From assembly GCA_030754715.1 (NCBI GenBank), contig JASLZV010000063.1:1-8420 (forward strand): DNA of 8,420 bases. Reading direction: 5' to 3'. The DNA is from Phycisphaerae bacterium (GTDB lineage Bacteria > Planctomycetota > Phycisphaerae > SM23-33). Each line of letters starts with the position of its first letter. Within the stretch, counting starts at the first letter, position 1. The position numbers were made by a program, and so were the translations under genes. The notes under the pieces were generated by a model. That model searched no databases, was not told the DNA's origin, and worked only from the letters and a program-made list of their open reading frames with translations. Shown here one piece after another: positions 1 through 6,639 of the stretch.

Positions 1-276
1 ATCCAGCGCCTCGTCGGAAATGCCGTGGAGCGGCGGGGTAAAAGTGATTTTGTCCAACTGCTCGCGTACGGCTTGCACCACCCTCGGATGCAGGTGGCCG
101 AGCACGGCTACAAATATGCCCCCAATCGCATCAAAGTATCGCTGGCCGTCGGTGTCCCAGTAATACAATCCCTCAGCCTTACTCATGATAAGCGGGTTTT
201 TCAGAAACTCCGACGTCTGCCGGTAGTCCAGAAAAGTCCGTTTCAACAGATTCTTCTGCCGCGTGGTCAATTTCAT
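1..276 (-). CDS. Class III PLP-dependent aminotransferase, N-terminal part (runs off the left edge)
   Basis: Only the first 92 codons are present; the C-terminal three quarters, including the PLP-binding lysine, lie outside the window. The visible part reads as the N-terminal segment of a fold-type I, class III aminotransferase (family of 4-aminobutyrate, ornithine and alanine-glyoxylate aminotransferases): a glycine-led segment GLYYWDTDGQRYFDAIGG (residues 36-53), then VLGHLHPRVVQAV (58-70), the usual 'LGHxHPxVVxA' block, then a Q-L-K-x-x-F helix region. The family moves an amino group from an amine or omega-amino acid to a keto acid in the cytoplasm; the substrate cannot be read from this part. 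The ATG at 276 is preceded by AGGGA with a 6-base spacer, which fixes the start. It lies 38 bases downstream of the URO-D-like gene on the same strand, so co-transcription is likely. Family call is firm, subfamily is open. Confidence 0.87.
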   Translation of the reverse strand, partial: MKLTTRQKNLLKRTFLDYRQTSEFLKNPLIMSKAEGLYYWDTDGQRYFDAIGGIFVAVLGHLHPRVVQAVREQLDKITFTPPLHGISDEALD

Positions 277-282
277 GTTTGG

Positions 283-287
283 TCCCT
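283..287 (-). promoter_or_regulatory. Shine-Dalgarno site of the aminotransferase gene
   Basis: On the minus strand AGGGA lies 6 bases upstream of the ATG at 276, in the 38-base gap after the URO-D-like stop codon. It supports this ATG as the start. Confidence 0.6.
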
Positions 288-314
288 GTTCCGGAAGCAA
301 CATCCCTTCTGAAC

Positions 315-1370
315 TTATGCCGGTTGCTCCCCCAGTGCAATGAACTCTTCAAGGACAACCGCGGCGTTCTCGGTTGGTGTTTCCGCCTGGAGCGCCTTGG
401 CGCAGGCCAGCACGTATCCCCCGTTTTTCGCCATATTTGCAGCCATTTTGCGTATCTCTTTGCGAAGTTCATCCGGTTTGCCGAACGGAATGATGCTTTG
501 GGAGCCCAGGCCGCCCCAAAATGTCAGTTTGTCACCGTAAAGCTGTTTGAGTTTGTAGGGATTCATTCCTTCTGCTTCCGGTTGGACGGATTCGAGCACG
601 TCGAGGCCGATTTCGATCACATCGGGCAGGATATCGGCTATCGAACCGCAGCAGTGGGTAAGGACAAACTTGCCGGCCGATTTCGCCTTCGCGTACGACC
701 GGCCGATATGGGGTTTCAGCACGTCGCGCCACCTTTGCGGCCCGATAATCACCCCCCGCTGATCGCCCCAGTCGTCGCTGAACATCATGCCGTCGATGGG
801 TATCGCCAGCACGCGGTCGAGCAACCGCTCCTGGTGGTCGGCCACCGCGGCGATCAGGTCGGCGAAGAACGCCGGCTCCGCGGCTGCGTCGGTCAACAAC
901 TCGACGAAGCCTCGCATGGCCCAGGCACGTTCGAATAAGCCAAGGCCCTGATAGCCGACAGTGAAGCAATCCAAGTTTTCAGCAATGTCCGATCGCACAC
1001 GTTCTTCCCATCCGTCGGGAAAGAATCGATCCGGATCGGGAAAGCGGTATCCGCCGAGAGAAGGGCCCTTCAGGGCCGGTTCTTCCAGGTGCAAAGGCGT
1101 GCGGTCCGTCCTCCAAACCGACCCGTAGAGATCGGTTTCAACGGCTGCGTAAGTATCGAAACCGATCCTGCGAAACTCGCCGCTGTCATACGCGCGGGCA
1201 CATCGGACAATGTAATTGCGGAAGCGGCTTCTCCACTCGTCGCTGCCGTAGTAGGCATCCAAGCGTACGTCAACATCACTTTCAGGTTCCCACGCAAAGG
1301 TATAGGGACACAGCGACGTTTCTTCATGCCCGATGGCTGAGATTACTATCTGTTTGCGGTCAATGCCCAT
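315..1370 (-). CDS. URO-D superfamily protein, methyltransferase-like (not HemE)
   Basis: The product from the ATG at 1370 is 351 residues, the normal size for the uroporphyrinogen decarboxylase/MtaA/CmuA fold (PF01208). Signs are an N-terminal R-x-x-V-x-x-A-I-x-H-E-E segment (residues 5-17), FSDDWGDQRG (197-206), THCCGSIADILPDVIEIGLD (238-257) followed by a V-Q-P element, and a glycine-rich GGLGSQ (286-291). His239 and Cys241 plus Cys323 match the H-x-C-x(n)-C zinc site of corrinoid/thiol methyltransferases of this fold (MtaA type). The N-terminal arginine-rich RQAGRY block of true HemE is not seen, so methyl or one-carbon transfer is more likely than porphyrinogen decarboxylation; the substrate is unknown. 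The frame stays open to a GTG at 1436, but the extra 22 residues are low-complexity and basic, and family alignment starts at the ATG at 1370. The Shine-Dalgarno there is weak (GAGAAAAG). Probable operon with the aminotransferase downstream. Confidence 0.85.
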   Translation of the reverse strand: MGIDRKQIVISAIGHEETSLCPYTFAWEPESDVDVRLDAYYGSDEWRSRFRNYIVRCARAYDSGEFRRIGFDTYAAVETDLYGSVWRTDRTPLHLEEPALKGPSLGGYRFPDPDRFFPDGWEERVRSDIAENLDCFTVGYQGLGLFERAWAMRGFVELLTDAAAEPAFFADLIAAVADHQERLLDRVLAIPIDGMMFSDDWGDQRGVIIGPQRWRDVLKPHIGRSYAKAKSAGKFVLTHCCGSIADILPDVIEIGLDVLESVQPEAEGMNPYKLKQLYGDKLTFWGGLGSQSIIPFGKPDELRKEIRKMAANMAKNGGYVLACAKALQAETPTENAAVVLEEFIALGEQPA

Positions 1371-1639
1371 GCCGTACTTTTCTCGTTTGTCCCGGCGCCG
1401 AGACGACAGGAAAAATACAATAGCCGACTCGGCCACCTAATGCCACTCCGACCCAATCGCCGGATAACCTCAAGTACCGTATGTGAGTTGGATTTTGTGA
1501 CGTCCACCATGGACTACGCGCGGTTGATTGTTTTTCCCGCTGCTGTTGCCTTGATTACAATTTCCCTGGCGGCAGGAAGGTGGACGCAGGAACCATCCGA
1601 GGCGCCGGTCGAACAAGGACGACAGCCCCCTTTGCGGCC
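1371..1639. other. Intergenic gap between gpsA and the URO-D-like gene
   Basis: These 269 bases hold no gene I can support. They contain a near-perfect dyad at 1389-1404 and a small hairpin GTCCA-CCA-TGGAC at 1502-1514. No hairpin followed by a T run was found downstream of gpsA, so a rho-independent terminator is not evident. On the minus strand an AT-richer stretch with TATTGTATTTTT (about 1412-1423) could hold the -10 region of the URO-D-like gene, but no good -35 sits at the right distance. A plus-strand reading frame from 1509 with a hydrophobic stretch is treated as chance. Confidence 0.5.
1389..1404. repeat. 16-base inverted repeat in the leader of the URO-D-like gene
   Basis: The bases GTCCCGGCGCCGAGAC are self-complementary except for one C/A mismatch pair on the plus strand; in minus-strand RNA that pair becomes G-U, giving a six-pair stem with a GCGC loop. 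It ends 18 bases upstream of the ATG at 1370, between the AT-rich stretch and the start codon. It could be an operator or a leader hairpin; in GC-rich DNA a dyad of this size can also arise by chance. Confidence 0.35.
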
Positions 1640-2650
1640 TCAGGTTTCCGCCCGCAGTGGGCGGCGCATCAGGCGGGCAATCGCGTCGGCAGGCTTCCCT
1701 CCGGCAAACAGCACATCATGAACCGCCTGAGTAATGGGCATCTCGACGTTGAGTTTGTCCGCCAATTCGACGACGCTTTTAGTGGTGGCCACCCCCTCAA
1801 TCACCGAGTCGGTGGCCTCAAGGGCCTGTTCCAAAGACTGTCCCCTTCCGATCGCCTGTCCGAAACTGCGGTTGCGCCCCACCGGCGAGATGCAGGTGGT
1901 GACCAGGTCGCCCACGCCGGCCAGTCCAGCGAAGGTCTCGGCCAGCGCGCCCAGCGCCACGCCCAGACGAGTGATCTCGGCCAATCCGCGGGAAAGCAGA
2001 GCGGCCTTGGCGTTGTCCCCCGCTGCAAGCCCGTCCAGGACACCCGTCGCAATCGCGATCACATTCTTGGTGGCCCCGGCAATCTCCACCCCGACCATGT
2101 CAGGATTGGTATACACGCGGAAATACGGGCGGGAAATGTACTCCTGCATCCTGACAGCCAATTGCTCGATCGTGGCGGCCACCGCCACCGTAGCAGGGAG
2201 TTTGCGCACGACCTCCGGGGCAATCGACGGTCCTGAGAGCACAGCCACCGGCCTGTTGCTGTTGACTGAACCGTCCAGCACCTCGACCAGCACCTGCGAG
2301 GGACGAAGCAGCGTTTTGTTCTCGATTCCCTTGGCCACCGAGCAAATGGGCAGGTCCGCCGGACAGTGCGGCGCCAGCCGCTGCCACACAGCGCGGACGA
2401 ACTGCGTTGGGACGGCCGAGATAACCAGTTCCGCCTGATCGAAAGCCGCCGAATCGTCGCCCGTGACCTCGATGTCCTCGTGCAGGCGCGGCCCGGGCAG
2501 AAACCTCCGGTTCTCCCGCGTGGCGGCCAGTTCGGCCGCCGCTTCCGGGAACGCCGACCACAGCCGCACGCCGTGCCCGTTCTCCGCGAGCATAATCGCG
2601 CAGATTGTGCCCATGGCCCCGTCTCCGACAACCGTGATCCGGCAACTCAT
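1640..2650 (-). CDS. gpsA: Glycerol-3-phosphate dehydrogenase [NAD(P)+]
   Basis: Cytoplasmic enzyme that reduces dihydroxyacetone phosphate to sn-glycerol 3-phosphate, the backbone for phospholipids. The product of 336 residues is full length for GpsA. The N-terminal Rossmann loop is GDGAMG (residues 9-14, usually GAGxxG), then CSVAKGIE (103-110), LSGPSIAPEV (138-147), the catalytic-lysine segment GATKNVIAIATG (192-203, Lys195), GDNAKAALLSRGL (211-223), AGVGDLVTTC (244-253) and GRNRSFG (258-264, usually SRNxxFG). These occur in the family order. The ATG at 2650 puts the Rossmann strand directly after the start; a GTG three codons upstream (2659) is less likely. No Shine-Dalgarno is visible, and a candidate promoter sits so close that the transcript may be leaderless. 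It is divergent from the M16 gene and the first gene of the minus-strand block; the next gene is 269 bases away, so joint transcription is uncertain. Confidence 0.95.
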   Translation of the reverse strand: MSCRITVVGDGAMGTICAIMLAENGHGVRLWSAFPEAAAELAATRENRRFLPGPRLHEDIEVTGDDSAAFDQAELVISAVPTQFVRAVWQRLAPHCPADLPICSVAKGIENKTLLRPSQVLVEVLDGSVNSNRPVAVLSGPSIAPEVVRKLPATVAVAATIEQLAVRMQEYISRPYFRVYTNPDMVGVEIAGATKNVIAIATGVLDGLAAGDNAKAALLSRGLAEITRLGVALGALAETFAGLAGVGDLVTTCISPVGRNRSFGQAIGRGQSLEQALEATDSVIEGVATTKSVVELADKLNVEMPITQAVHDVLFAGGKPADAIARLMRRPLRAET

Positions 2651-2657
2651 GCCCAAC

Positions 2658-2686
2658 ACGTTAGCGTCACCAAATCACGATGTCCA
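2658..2686 (-). promoter_or_regulatory. Candidate sigma70-type promoter of gpsA, near-leaderless
   Basis: On the minus strand TGGACA (2686-2681) is followed after 17 bases by TAACGT (2663-2658). The -35 matches consensus at five of six bases, the -10 at three including the first two and the last T. The predicted start would fall at about 2651, one base before the ATG, which would fit the lack of a Shine-Dalgarno. Inferred from pattern only. Confidence 0.3.
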
Positions 2687-2696
2687 GCGATCCCGG

Positions 2697-2724
2697 TTGC
2701 CTTCGTCCGCCCAACGGGTAGAAT
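2697..2724 (+). promoter_or_regulatory. Candidate sigma70-type promoter of the M16-M16-murD-HAD operon
   Basis: TTGCCT (2697-2702) and TAGAAT (2719-2724) are separated by 16 bases. The -10 matches consensus at five of six positions. A start near 2731 would leave a leader of about 29 bases holding the AGGAG ribosome site, a sensible layout for the gene starting at 2760. It lies back to back with the candidate gpsA promoter, so the two could share a regulator. Confidence 0.45.
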
Positions 2725-2746
2725 GTGCCTGACGATCGTTTGGTCC

Positions 2747-2751
2747 AGGAG
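2747..2751 (+). promoter_or_regulatory. Shine-Dalgarno site deciding the GTG start of the first M16 gene
   Basis: AGGAG lies 8 bases upstream of the GTG at 2760. It is the strongest ribosome site in the window and justifies the GTG start. Confidence 0.75.
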
Positions 2752-2759
2752 ACAAAGGC

Positions 2760-4004
2760 GTGCCGGAAGAGTTTCATATAACGGAGTTTCCCAACGGCCT
2801 GACACTGGTGGCACAGCAAATGGATAGTGTTACCTCCACGGCTGTTACACTGCGCCTGTCGGCCGGTGCGCGTTTCGACCCCACAGGCGCCGAGGGCTCA
2901 GCGGCCGTGCTGACCGACTGGTGTATGCGCGGCGCGGGGCATCGCAATACCCACCAACTGAACGACGCCCTTGATGCCCTGGGCTGTCAACACTATGAGT
3001 CGGTGCAAAGTGCGCACATTACCTTTGCCACCGCCCAGTTGGGACGGAACCTTCCGGCCGTGTTGGAGATCCTGGCCACAATCGTTCGTCAGCCCACCCT
3101 GGGAGACGACACGTTCGCCCCGTGCCGCGAGTTGGTCCGCCAGGACCTGGACGCCCTGGAGGACGAGCCGGCAAGTAAGGCCGACCTGCTGCTGCGGGAG
3201 AATTTCTACCCCGACCCGCTGGGGCGGTGCGTCTATGGGCGCGGCGAATCGCTGGCCGCCCTGACCGCCGAAGCCCTGCGGGCACACGCGCAGAGGCTGA
3301 TGAGCCCCCAGGGAACGATCCTGGCAGTTGCAGGTGACCTCGACTGGGGCCAACTGACCGACCTTGCAGCCGATCATTTCGGCGACTGGTCGACAACGCA
3401 AATCCCCGAGTCCACCCTGCGGGAACCCACCGGCGGGGTAACCCACGTTCCCAAGAAGTCGGCCCAGACACACATCGCACTGGCCCACCCCACCGTACCA
3501 ATTGCACACCGGCAATACTACGCCGCGCGAATAGCCGCGACGGTACTTTCGGGGGGCATGAGCAGCCGCCTATTCACCGAGGTTCGCGAGAAGCGCGGGC
3601 TGGTGTACCACGTTTCGAGTCGCTACGACAGCCTGAGAAACCTTGCGGGGATGTTCACCTACGCCGGAACCATGCCGCCGAAAGCCCAGGAAACCTTCGA
3701 GGTCACCGTGGGCGAACTGCGACGCATTGCCGAGGGCATCAGCGCCGAAGAAATGGCCAGGGCACAAACGCAACTGAAAAGCACACTGGTAATGCAGGGC
3801 GAGTCCACCACCGCCAGGTCGGGGGCCCTGGCCAGTGACTGGTACCACCTGAGGCGTCTCAGGAGCCTGGGGGAATTATCCCGGGCCATCGACACAATTA
3901 CCGTTGAAGAGGTGCTGGGGCATCTGCACGACTGTCCCGCCGAGAAGTTCACCGTCTTGGTAATCGGCCCCGATCCGGTTGACACCGCCGGCGTAATGAC
4001 CTGA
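2760..4004 (+). CDS. M16-family peptidase-like subunit without zinc site (Arg/Tyr-pair subunit)
   Basis: The product is 414 residues, the length of a single M16B subunit with two M16 domains (about 10-200 and 230-410). The N-terminal FPNGLTLVAQQ (10-20) is the usual first strand. Where the partner has HFLEH this protein has AVLTD (49-53), and the downstream zinc glutamate is replaced around Gln128-Asp129, so it cannot bind the catalytic zinc. The C-terminal domain keeps MSSRLFTEVREKRGLVYHV (267-285) with Arg276 and Tyr283, the Arg/Tyr pair that binds substrate in heterodimeric M16B proteases. It therefore probably acts as the non-catalytic half of a dimer with the next gene's product. No signal peptide is visible, so a cytoplasmic site is likely. 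The start is a GTG with a strong AGGAG. The natural substrate is unknown; peptides and unfolded proteins are typical for the family. Confidence 0.88.
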   Translation: MPEEFHITEFPNGLTLVAQQMDSVTSTAVTLRLSAGARFDPTGAEGSAAVLTDWCMRGAGHRNTHQLNDALDALGCQHYESVQSAHITFATAQLGRNLPAVLEILATIVRQPTLGDDTFAPCRELVRQDLDALEDEPASKADLLLRENFYPDPLGRCVYGRGESLAALTAEALRAHAQRLMSPQGTILAVAGDLDWGQLTDLAADHFGDWSTTQIPESTLREPTGGVTHVPKKSAQTHIALAHPTVPIAHRQYYAARIAATVLSGGMSSRLFTEVREKRGLVYHVSSRYDSLRNLAGMFTYAGTMPPKAQETFEVTVGELRRIAEGISAEEMARAQTQLKSTLVMQGESTTARSGALASDWYHLRRLRSLGELSRAIDTITVEEVLGHLHDCPAEKFTVLVIGPDPVDTAGVMT

Positions 4005-4087
4005 AGACCTTGGCGTCCCTCGTGCCGCCGCCGGCAGGGCAAGCCTCCGGGAAACGACAGGCCGCCACAAAGCGAAAGAGAATATCC
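4005..4087 (+). other. Spacer between the two M16 genes with a short hairpin
   Basis: The 83-base spacer contains TGCCG-CCGC-CGGCA (4023-4036), a five-pair stem with a four-base loop. No T run follows, so it is not a standard terminator. It may tune the ratio or stability of the two M16 messages, or be chance in GC-rich DNA. A TTG-started in-frame extension from 4010 would cover most of this spacer but adds 26 non-family residues. Confidence 0.3.
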
Positions 4088-5314
4088 ATGGAGTTCAAGC
4101 AGACTCAACTTGACAATGGTCTGACGATCATCGCCGAGGTGAACGAGTCGGCTCAGTCGATGGCAGCGGGTTTTTTTGTGCGAACCGGCAGCCGCGACGA
4201 GACTGCCCACGTCGGCGGCGTAAGCCATTTTCTGGAACACATGATGTTCAAGGGCACCGACCGGCGGAACGCTTTTGACGTCAACCGCGAGTTCGACGAA
4301 CTCGGCGCACACTACAATGCCTTCACCTCCGAGGAAAACACCGTCTATTACGGTGCGGTGCTGCCGGATTTCCAGACGCGCATGTTGGACCTGCTTGGCG
4401 ACATGCTCCGCCCGGCTTTGCGCAGGGAAGACTTCGACCTGGAAAAGAACGTTATCCTCGACGAGATCGCCCGTTACCGGGACACACCCTCCTACCGCGT
4501 GTACGAGAAACTGATGACCCAGCACTTCCAGGACCATCCTCTGGCAAACAGCGTGCTGGGCACCCCCGAATCGATCCGCGGGCTCAATCGCGACGAAATG
4601 CAGGCGTACTTCGATCGGCGCTATTCGCCGGGCAACGTAACAGTCGTCGGCGTGGGTAAACTCCACTGGGACGCCTTCGTGAAAAAGACCGAGGGGATGT
4701 GCTCGCACTGGAAGCCGTTTGAGGTCTCGCGGGAGATCAACCCATGGAGCGGCTTGGGCACACGCCGGACAATCGTGGACGATAAGGTAGCCCGTGAGCA
4801 CGTGGGCATTATGTCACCGGCGCCCTGCGGGCAGGACGATGCGCGCTTCGCCGCGCAAGTACTGGCCACAATCTTCGGCGACGCAACCGGCAGCCGCCTT
4901 TTCTACGCCCTGGTCGAGCCGGCCATCGCCGACGAAGCCCACACCAGTTACAACCCTCTGGACGGGACCGGGACGTTCCTGACATTCGTATCGACCGACC
5001 CCGACCGTGCCGCAAGGGCAGTCGAAATCGCCCACGCTGAACTGCGGAAGTTCATGGAGGAGGGTTTTGTCCACACGGAACTGCAAGCGGCCAAGAACAA
5101 GATCGCTTCCGCCGCCACGCTCCAGGGCGAACTGCCCATGGGACGGCTGGTTGCCGTCGGGTTCGACTGGATCTATCGCAGGGAATACATCCCACTGGCC
5201 CGGCAGATCGACATGCTCTTCGCTGTGTCGGCTGACGAGGTGGTGAACATCGCACAGCAGTACGACCTGACGGCCACTACCGTTCTGGGCCTGGGGCCGG
5301 TGAAGCAACTATGA
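4088..5314 (+). CDS. M16-family zinc metallopeptidase, catalytic subunit
   Basis: The product is 408 residues from the ATG at 4088. It opens with QLDNGLTIIAEV (7-18), typical of M16. The zinc and catalytic motif HFLEH is at 47-51 (His47, Glu50, His51), followed by FKGT and, 74 residues after His51, the third ligand Glu126 in VILDEIARY (122-130). This is the inverzincin HxxEH-x(74)-E arrangement. The C-terminal domain has GSRLFYALVE (268-277), but the Arg/Tyr pair is absent: the aligned positions are Val276 and Glu283. With the upstream gene keeping only that pair, the two likely form one heterodimeric active site, as known for bacterial M16B alpha/beta pairs. No signal peptide is seen. The upstream frame is open to a TTG at 4010, but the extra 26 residues do not look like family sequence. 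The gene ends in an ATGA overlap with murD, implying coupled translation. Confidence 0.93.
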   Translation: MEFKQTQLDNGLTIIAEVNESAQSMAAGFFVRTGSRDETAHVGGVSHFLEHMMFKGTDRRNAFDVNREFDELGAHYNAFTSEENTVYYGAVLPDFQTRMLDLLGDMLRPALRREDFDLEKNVILDEIARYRDTPSYRVYEKLMTQHFQDHPLANSVLGTPESIRGLNRDEMQAYFDRRYSPGNVTVVGVGKLHWDAFVKKTEGMCSHWKPFEVSREINPWSGLGTRRTIVDDKVAREHVGIMSPAPCGQDDARFAAQVLATIFGDATGSRLFYALVEPAIADEAHTSYNPLDGTGTFLTFVSTDPDRAARAVEIAHAELRKFMEEGFVHTELQAAKNKIASAATLQGELPMGRLVAVGFDWIYRREYIPLARQIDMLFAVSADEVVNIAQQYDLTATTVLGLGPVKQL

Positions 5315-6639
5315 ACAGCGGGGCGGATATTGCCGGCCTGCGGGTAACGGTGGTGGGCCTGGGCCGTTTCGGCGGCGGGGTGGGAGTGACCCGTTGGCTG
5401 GCCGGGATGGGGGCGAAAGTTACCGTTTCCGACAAGGCCCCCGCCGCCGACCTTGCCGAGTCGATAGAGCAACTTGAAGGGCTTGAGGTAACGCTGCACC
5501 TGGGCGGACACGACCCGCGGGACCTTCTACAGGCCGACCTTCTGGTGGTGAATCCGGCCATTGGGCTCGATTCGCCGCTGCTTCAGGCGGCCCGCGACGC
5601 AGGGGTACCCCAGACCACCGAGATCAACCTGTTCCTTCAGCGATGCCCCGCACCAATAGTTGCCGTCACCGGTTCGGTTGGCAAGAGCACCACCACCGTG
5701 ATGATCGGCGAGATTCTTGCCAAGCGTTTCGCCGTTCACGTTGGGGGTAACATCGGCAGGAGCCTCCTGGAGAATTTGGACGACATCGCCCCCAACCATG
5801 TCGTGGCGCTGGAGTTGTCGAGTTTTCAACTGGCGGCGACGCCGGCTGTGCGCATCAGCCCGCACGTGGCGGTGGTCACCAACCTGTCGCCCAACCACCT
5901 GGATCGGCACGGTACGATGGCTGCCTACCAGGACGCCAAGAAGAACATCTTTCGCTTTCAGCGCGGCGGCGACATGCTGATCCTGAACGCCGCCGACGCC
6001 GAGATTGCCAAATGGCGGGTCGAGGCGCCCGCGCGGGTGGATTTCTTTGACCCGGCTGCCGAACCGTTCGAACTGACGGTGGTCGGCGTGCACAACCAGA
6101 CCAACGCCCAGGCGGCCTGGGCGGCAGCACGGCAGTTCGGGATTGACCGGACCGCCGCAGCCGAAGGGCTGACGGCCTTTGGCGGACTGCCCCACCGCCT
6201 GGAACTGGCAGCCGAGCACGGCGGCGTGCGGTACTACAACGACTCCAAGTGTACCACGCCAGGCGGGGCGATTTCGGCCTTGGAGGCGTTCGAGCCACGA
6301 AACGTCATCCTCATCGCCGGCGGATACGACAAGCACCTCGGCTTCGACGCGCTGGGCCGCGCAATCGCCAAGAGGGTCAAGACGCTCATTGCAATCGGCG
6401 CCACGCGGGACAAGATTGCCACAGCCGCGGAAAAACACCGCGTCGAGGATATGCCCGCGATCATCATGGCCGAGGACCTCGCAGCGGCTGTCGATATCGC
6501 CGCCGACAGCACCAACAAAGGCGACGTGGTCCTGCTGAGCCCGGCCTGCGCCAGTTATGATATGTTCGCCAATTACCGGCGGCGCGGGCAGGCATTCGCT
6601 GAACTGGTCGGCAAGCGCATCAGGAAGGCGGCAACGTGA
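5311..6639 (+). CDS. murD: UDP-N-acetylmuramoyl-L-alanine--D-glutamate ligase
   Basis: Cytoplasmic, ATP-dependent ligase that adds D-glutamate to UDP-MurNAc-L-Ala in peptidoglycan precursor synthesis. At 442 residues it is full length. The N-terminal UDP-binding domain starts with VVGLGRFGGGVG (14-25). The ATP loop is GSVGKSTTT (121-129; most MurD have GTNGKS). Further marks are VGGNIG (144-149), LELSSFQL (167-174), LSPNHLDRHGTMAAYQDAK (192-210, with Lys210 as the likely carbamylated lysine), GLPHRLE (292-298), NDSKCTTP (310-317, usually NDSKATN), GGYDKHLGFD (337-346) and LLSPACASYDMF (408-419). Ser415 and Tyr422 fall where MurD usually has the D-Glu-binding Ser and Phe. MurD is preferred over MurC, MurE and MurF because of the NDSK and SPACAS blocks. 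The start ATG overlaps the M16 stop and the stop overlaps the HAD start, so it is the middle gene of a coupled operon; no separate Shine-Dalgarno is evident. Confidence 0.93.
   Translation: MNSGADIAGLRVTVVGLGRFGGGVGVTRWLAGMGAKVTVSDKAPAADLAESIEQLEGLEVTLHLGGHDPRDLLQADLLVVNPAIGLDSPLLQAARDAGVPQTTEINLFLQRCPAPIVAVTGSVGKSTTTVMIGEILAKRFAVHVGGNIGRSLLENLDDIAPNHVVALELSSFQLAATPAVRISPHVAVVTNLSPNHLDRHGTMAAYQDAKKNIFRFQRGGDMLILNAADAEIAKWRVEAPARVDFFDPAAEPFELTVVGVHNQTNAQAAWAAARQFGIDRTAAAEGLTAFGGLPHRLELAAEHGGVRYYNDSKCTTPGGAISALEAFEPRNVILIAGGYDKHLGFDALGRAIAKRVKTLIAIGATRDKIATAAEKHRVEDMPAIIMAEDLAAAVDIAADSTNKGDVVLLSPACASYDMFANYRRRGQAFAELVGKRIRKAAT
6622..6628 (+). promoter_or_regulatory. Shine-Dalgarno site inside murD for the HAD gene
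   Basis: AGGAAGG near the murD 3' end lies 7 bases upstream of the GTG at 6636. It supports that GTG, which overlaps the murD stop codon as GTGA. Confidence 0.6.

Noticed and set aside
279..938. Plus-strand frame of 219 codons opposite the URO-D-like gene
   Set aside because: It lies opposite a clear URO-D-fold protein and its translation has no recognisable pattern.
315..1436. GTG start at 1436 for the URO-D-like gene
   Set aside because: It is just the first in-frame start after a TAG stop; the added 22 residues do not fit the family and no ribosome site precedes it.
1440..1721. Plus-strand reading frame with a hydrophobic stretch from the ATG at 1509 that could be a small membrane protein
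   Set aside because: No ribosome site, it runs 80 bases into the 3' end of gpsA on the other strand, and the part after the hydrophobic stretch is proline/arginine-rich as expected from antisense GC-rich DNA.
4010..4087. TTG-started N-terminal extension of the second M16 protein
   Set aside because: The 26 extra residues are basic and proline-rich and precede the conserved first strand; the ATG at 4088 gives a normal M16 N-terminus.
3659..4801. Long minus-strand open frame of 380 codons across the two M16 genes
   Set aside because: It is antisense to two well-supported M16 genes and crosses their junction; long antisense frames are common in GC-rich coding DNA and the translation shows no family motifs.
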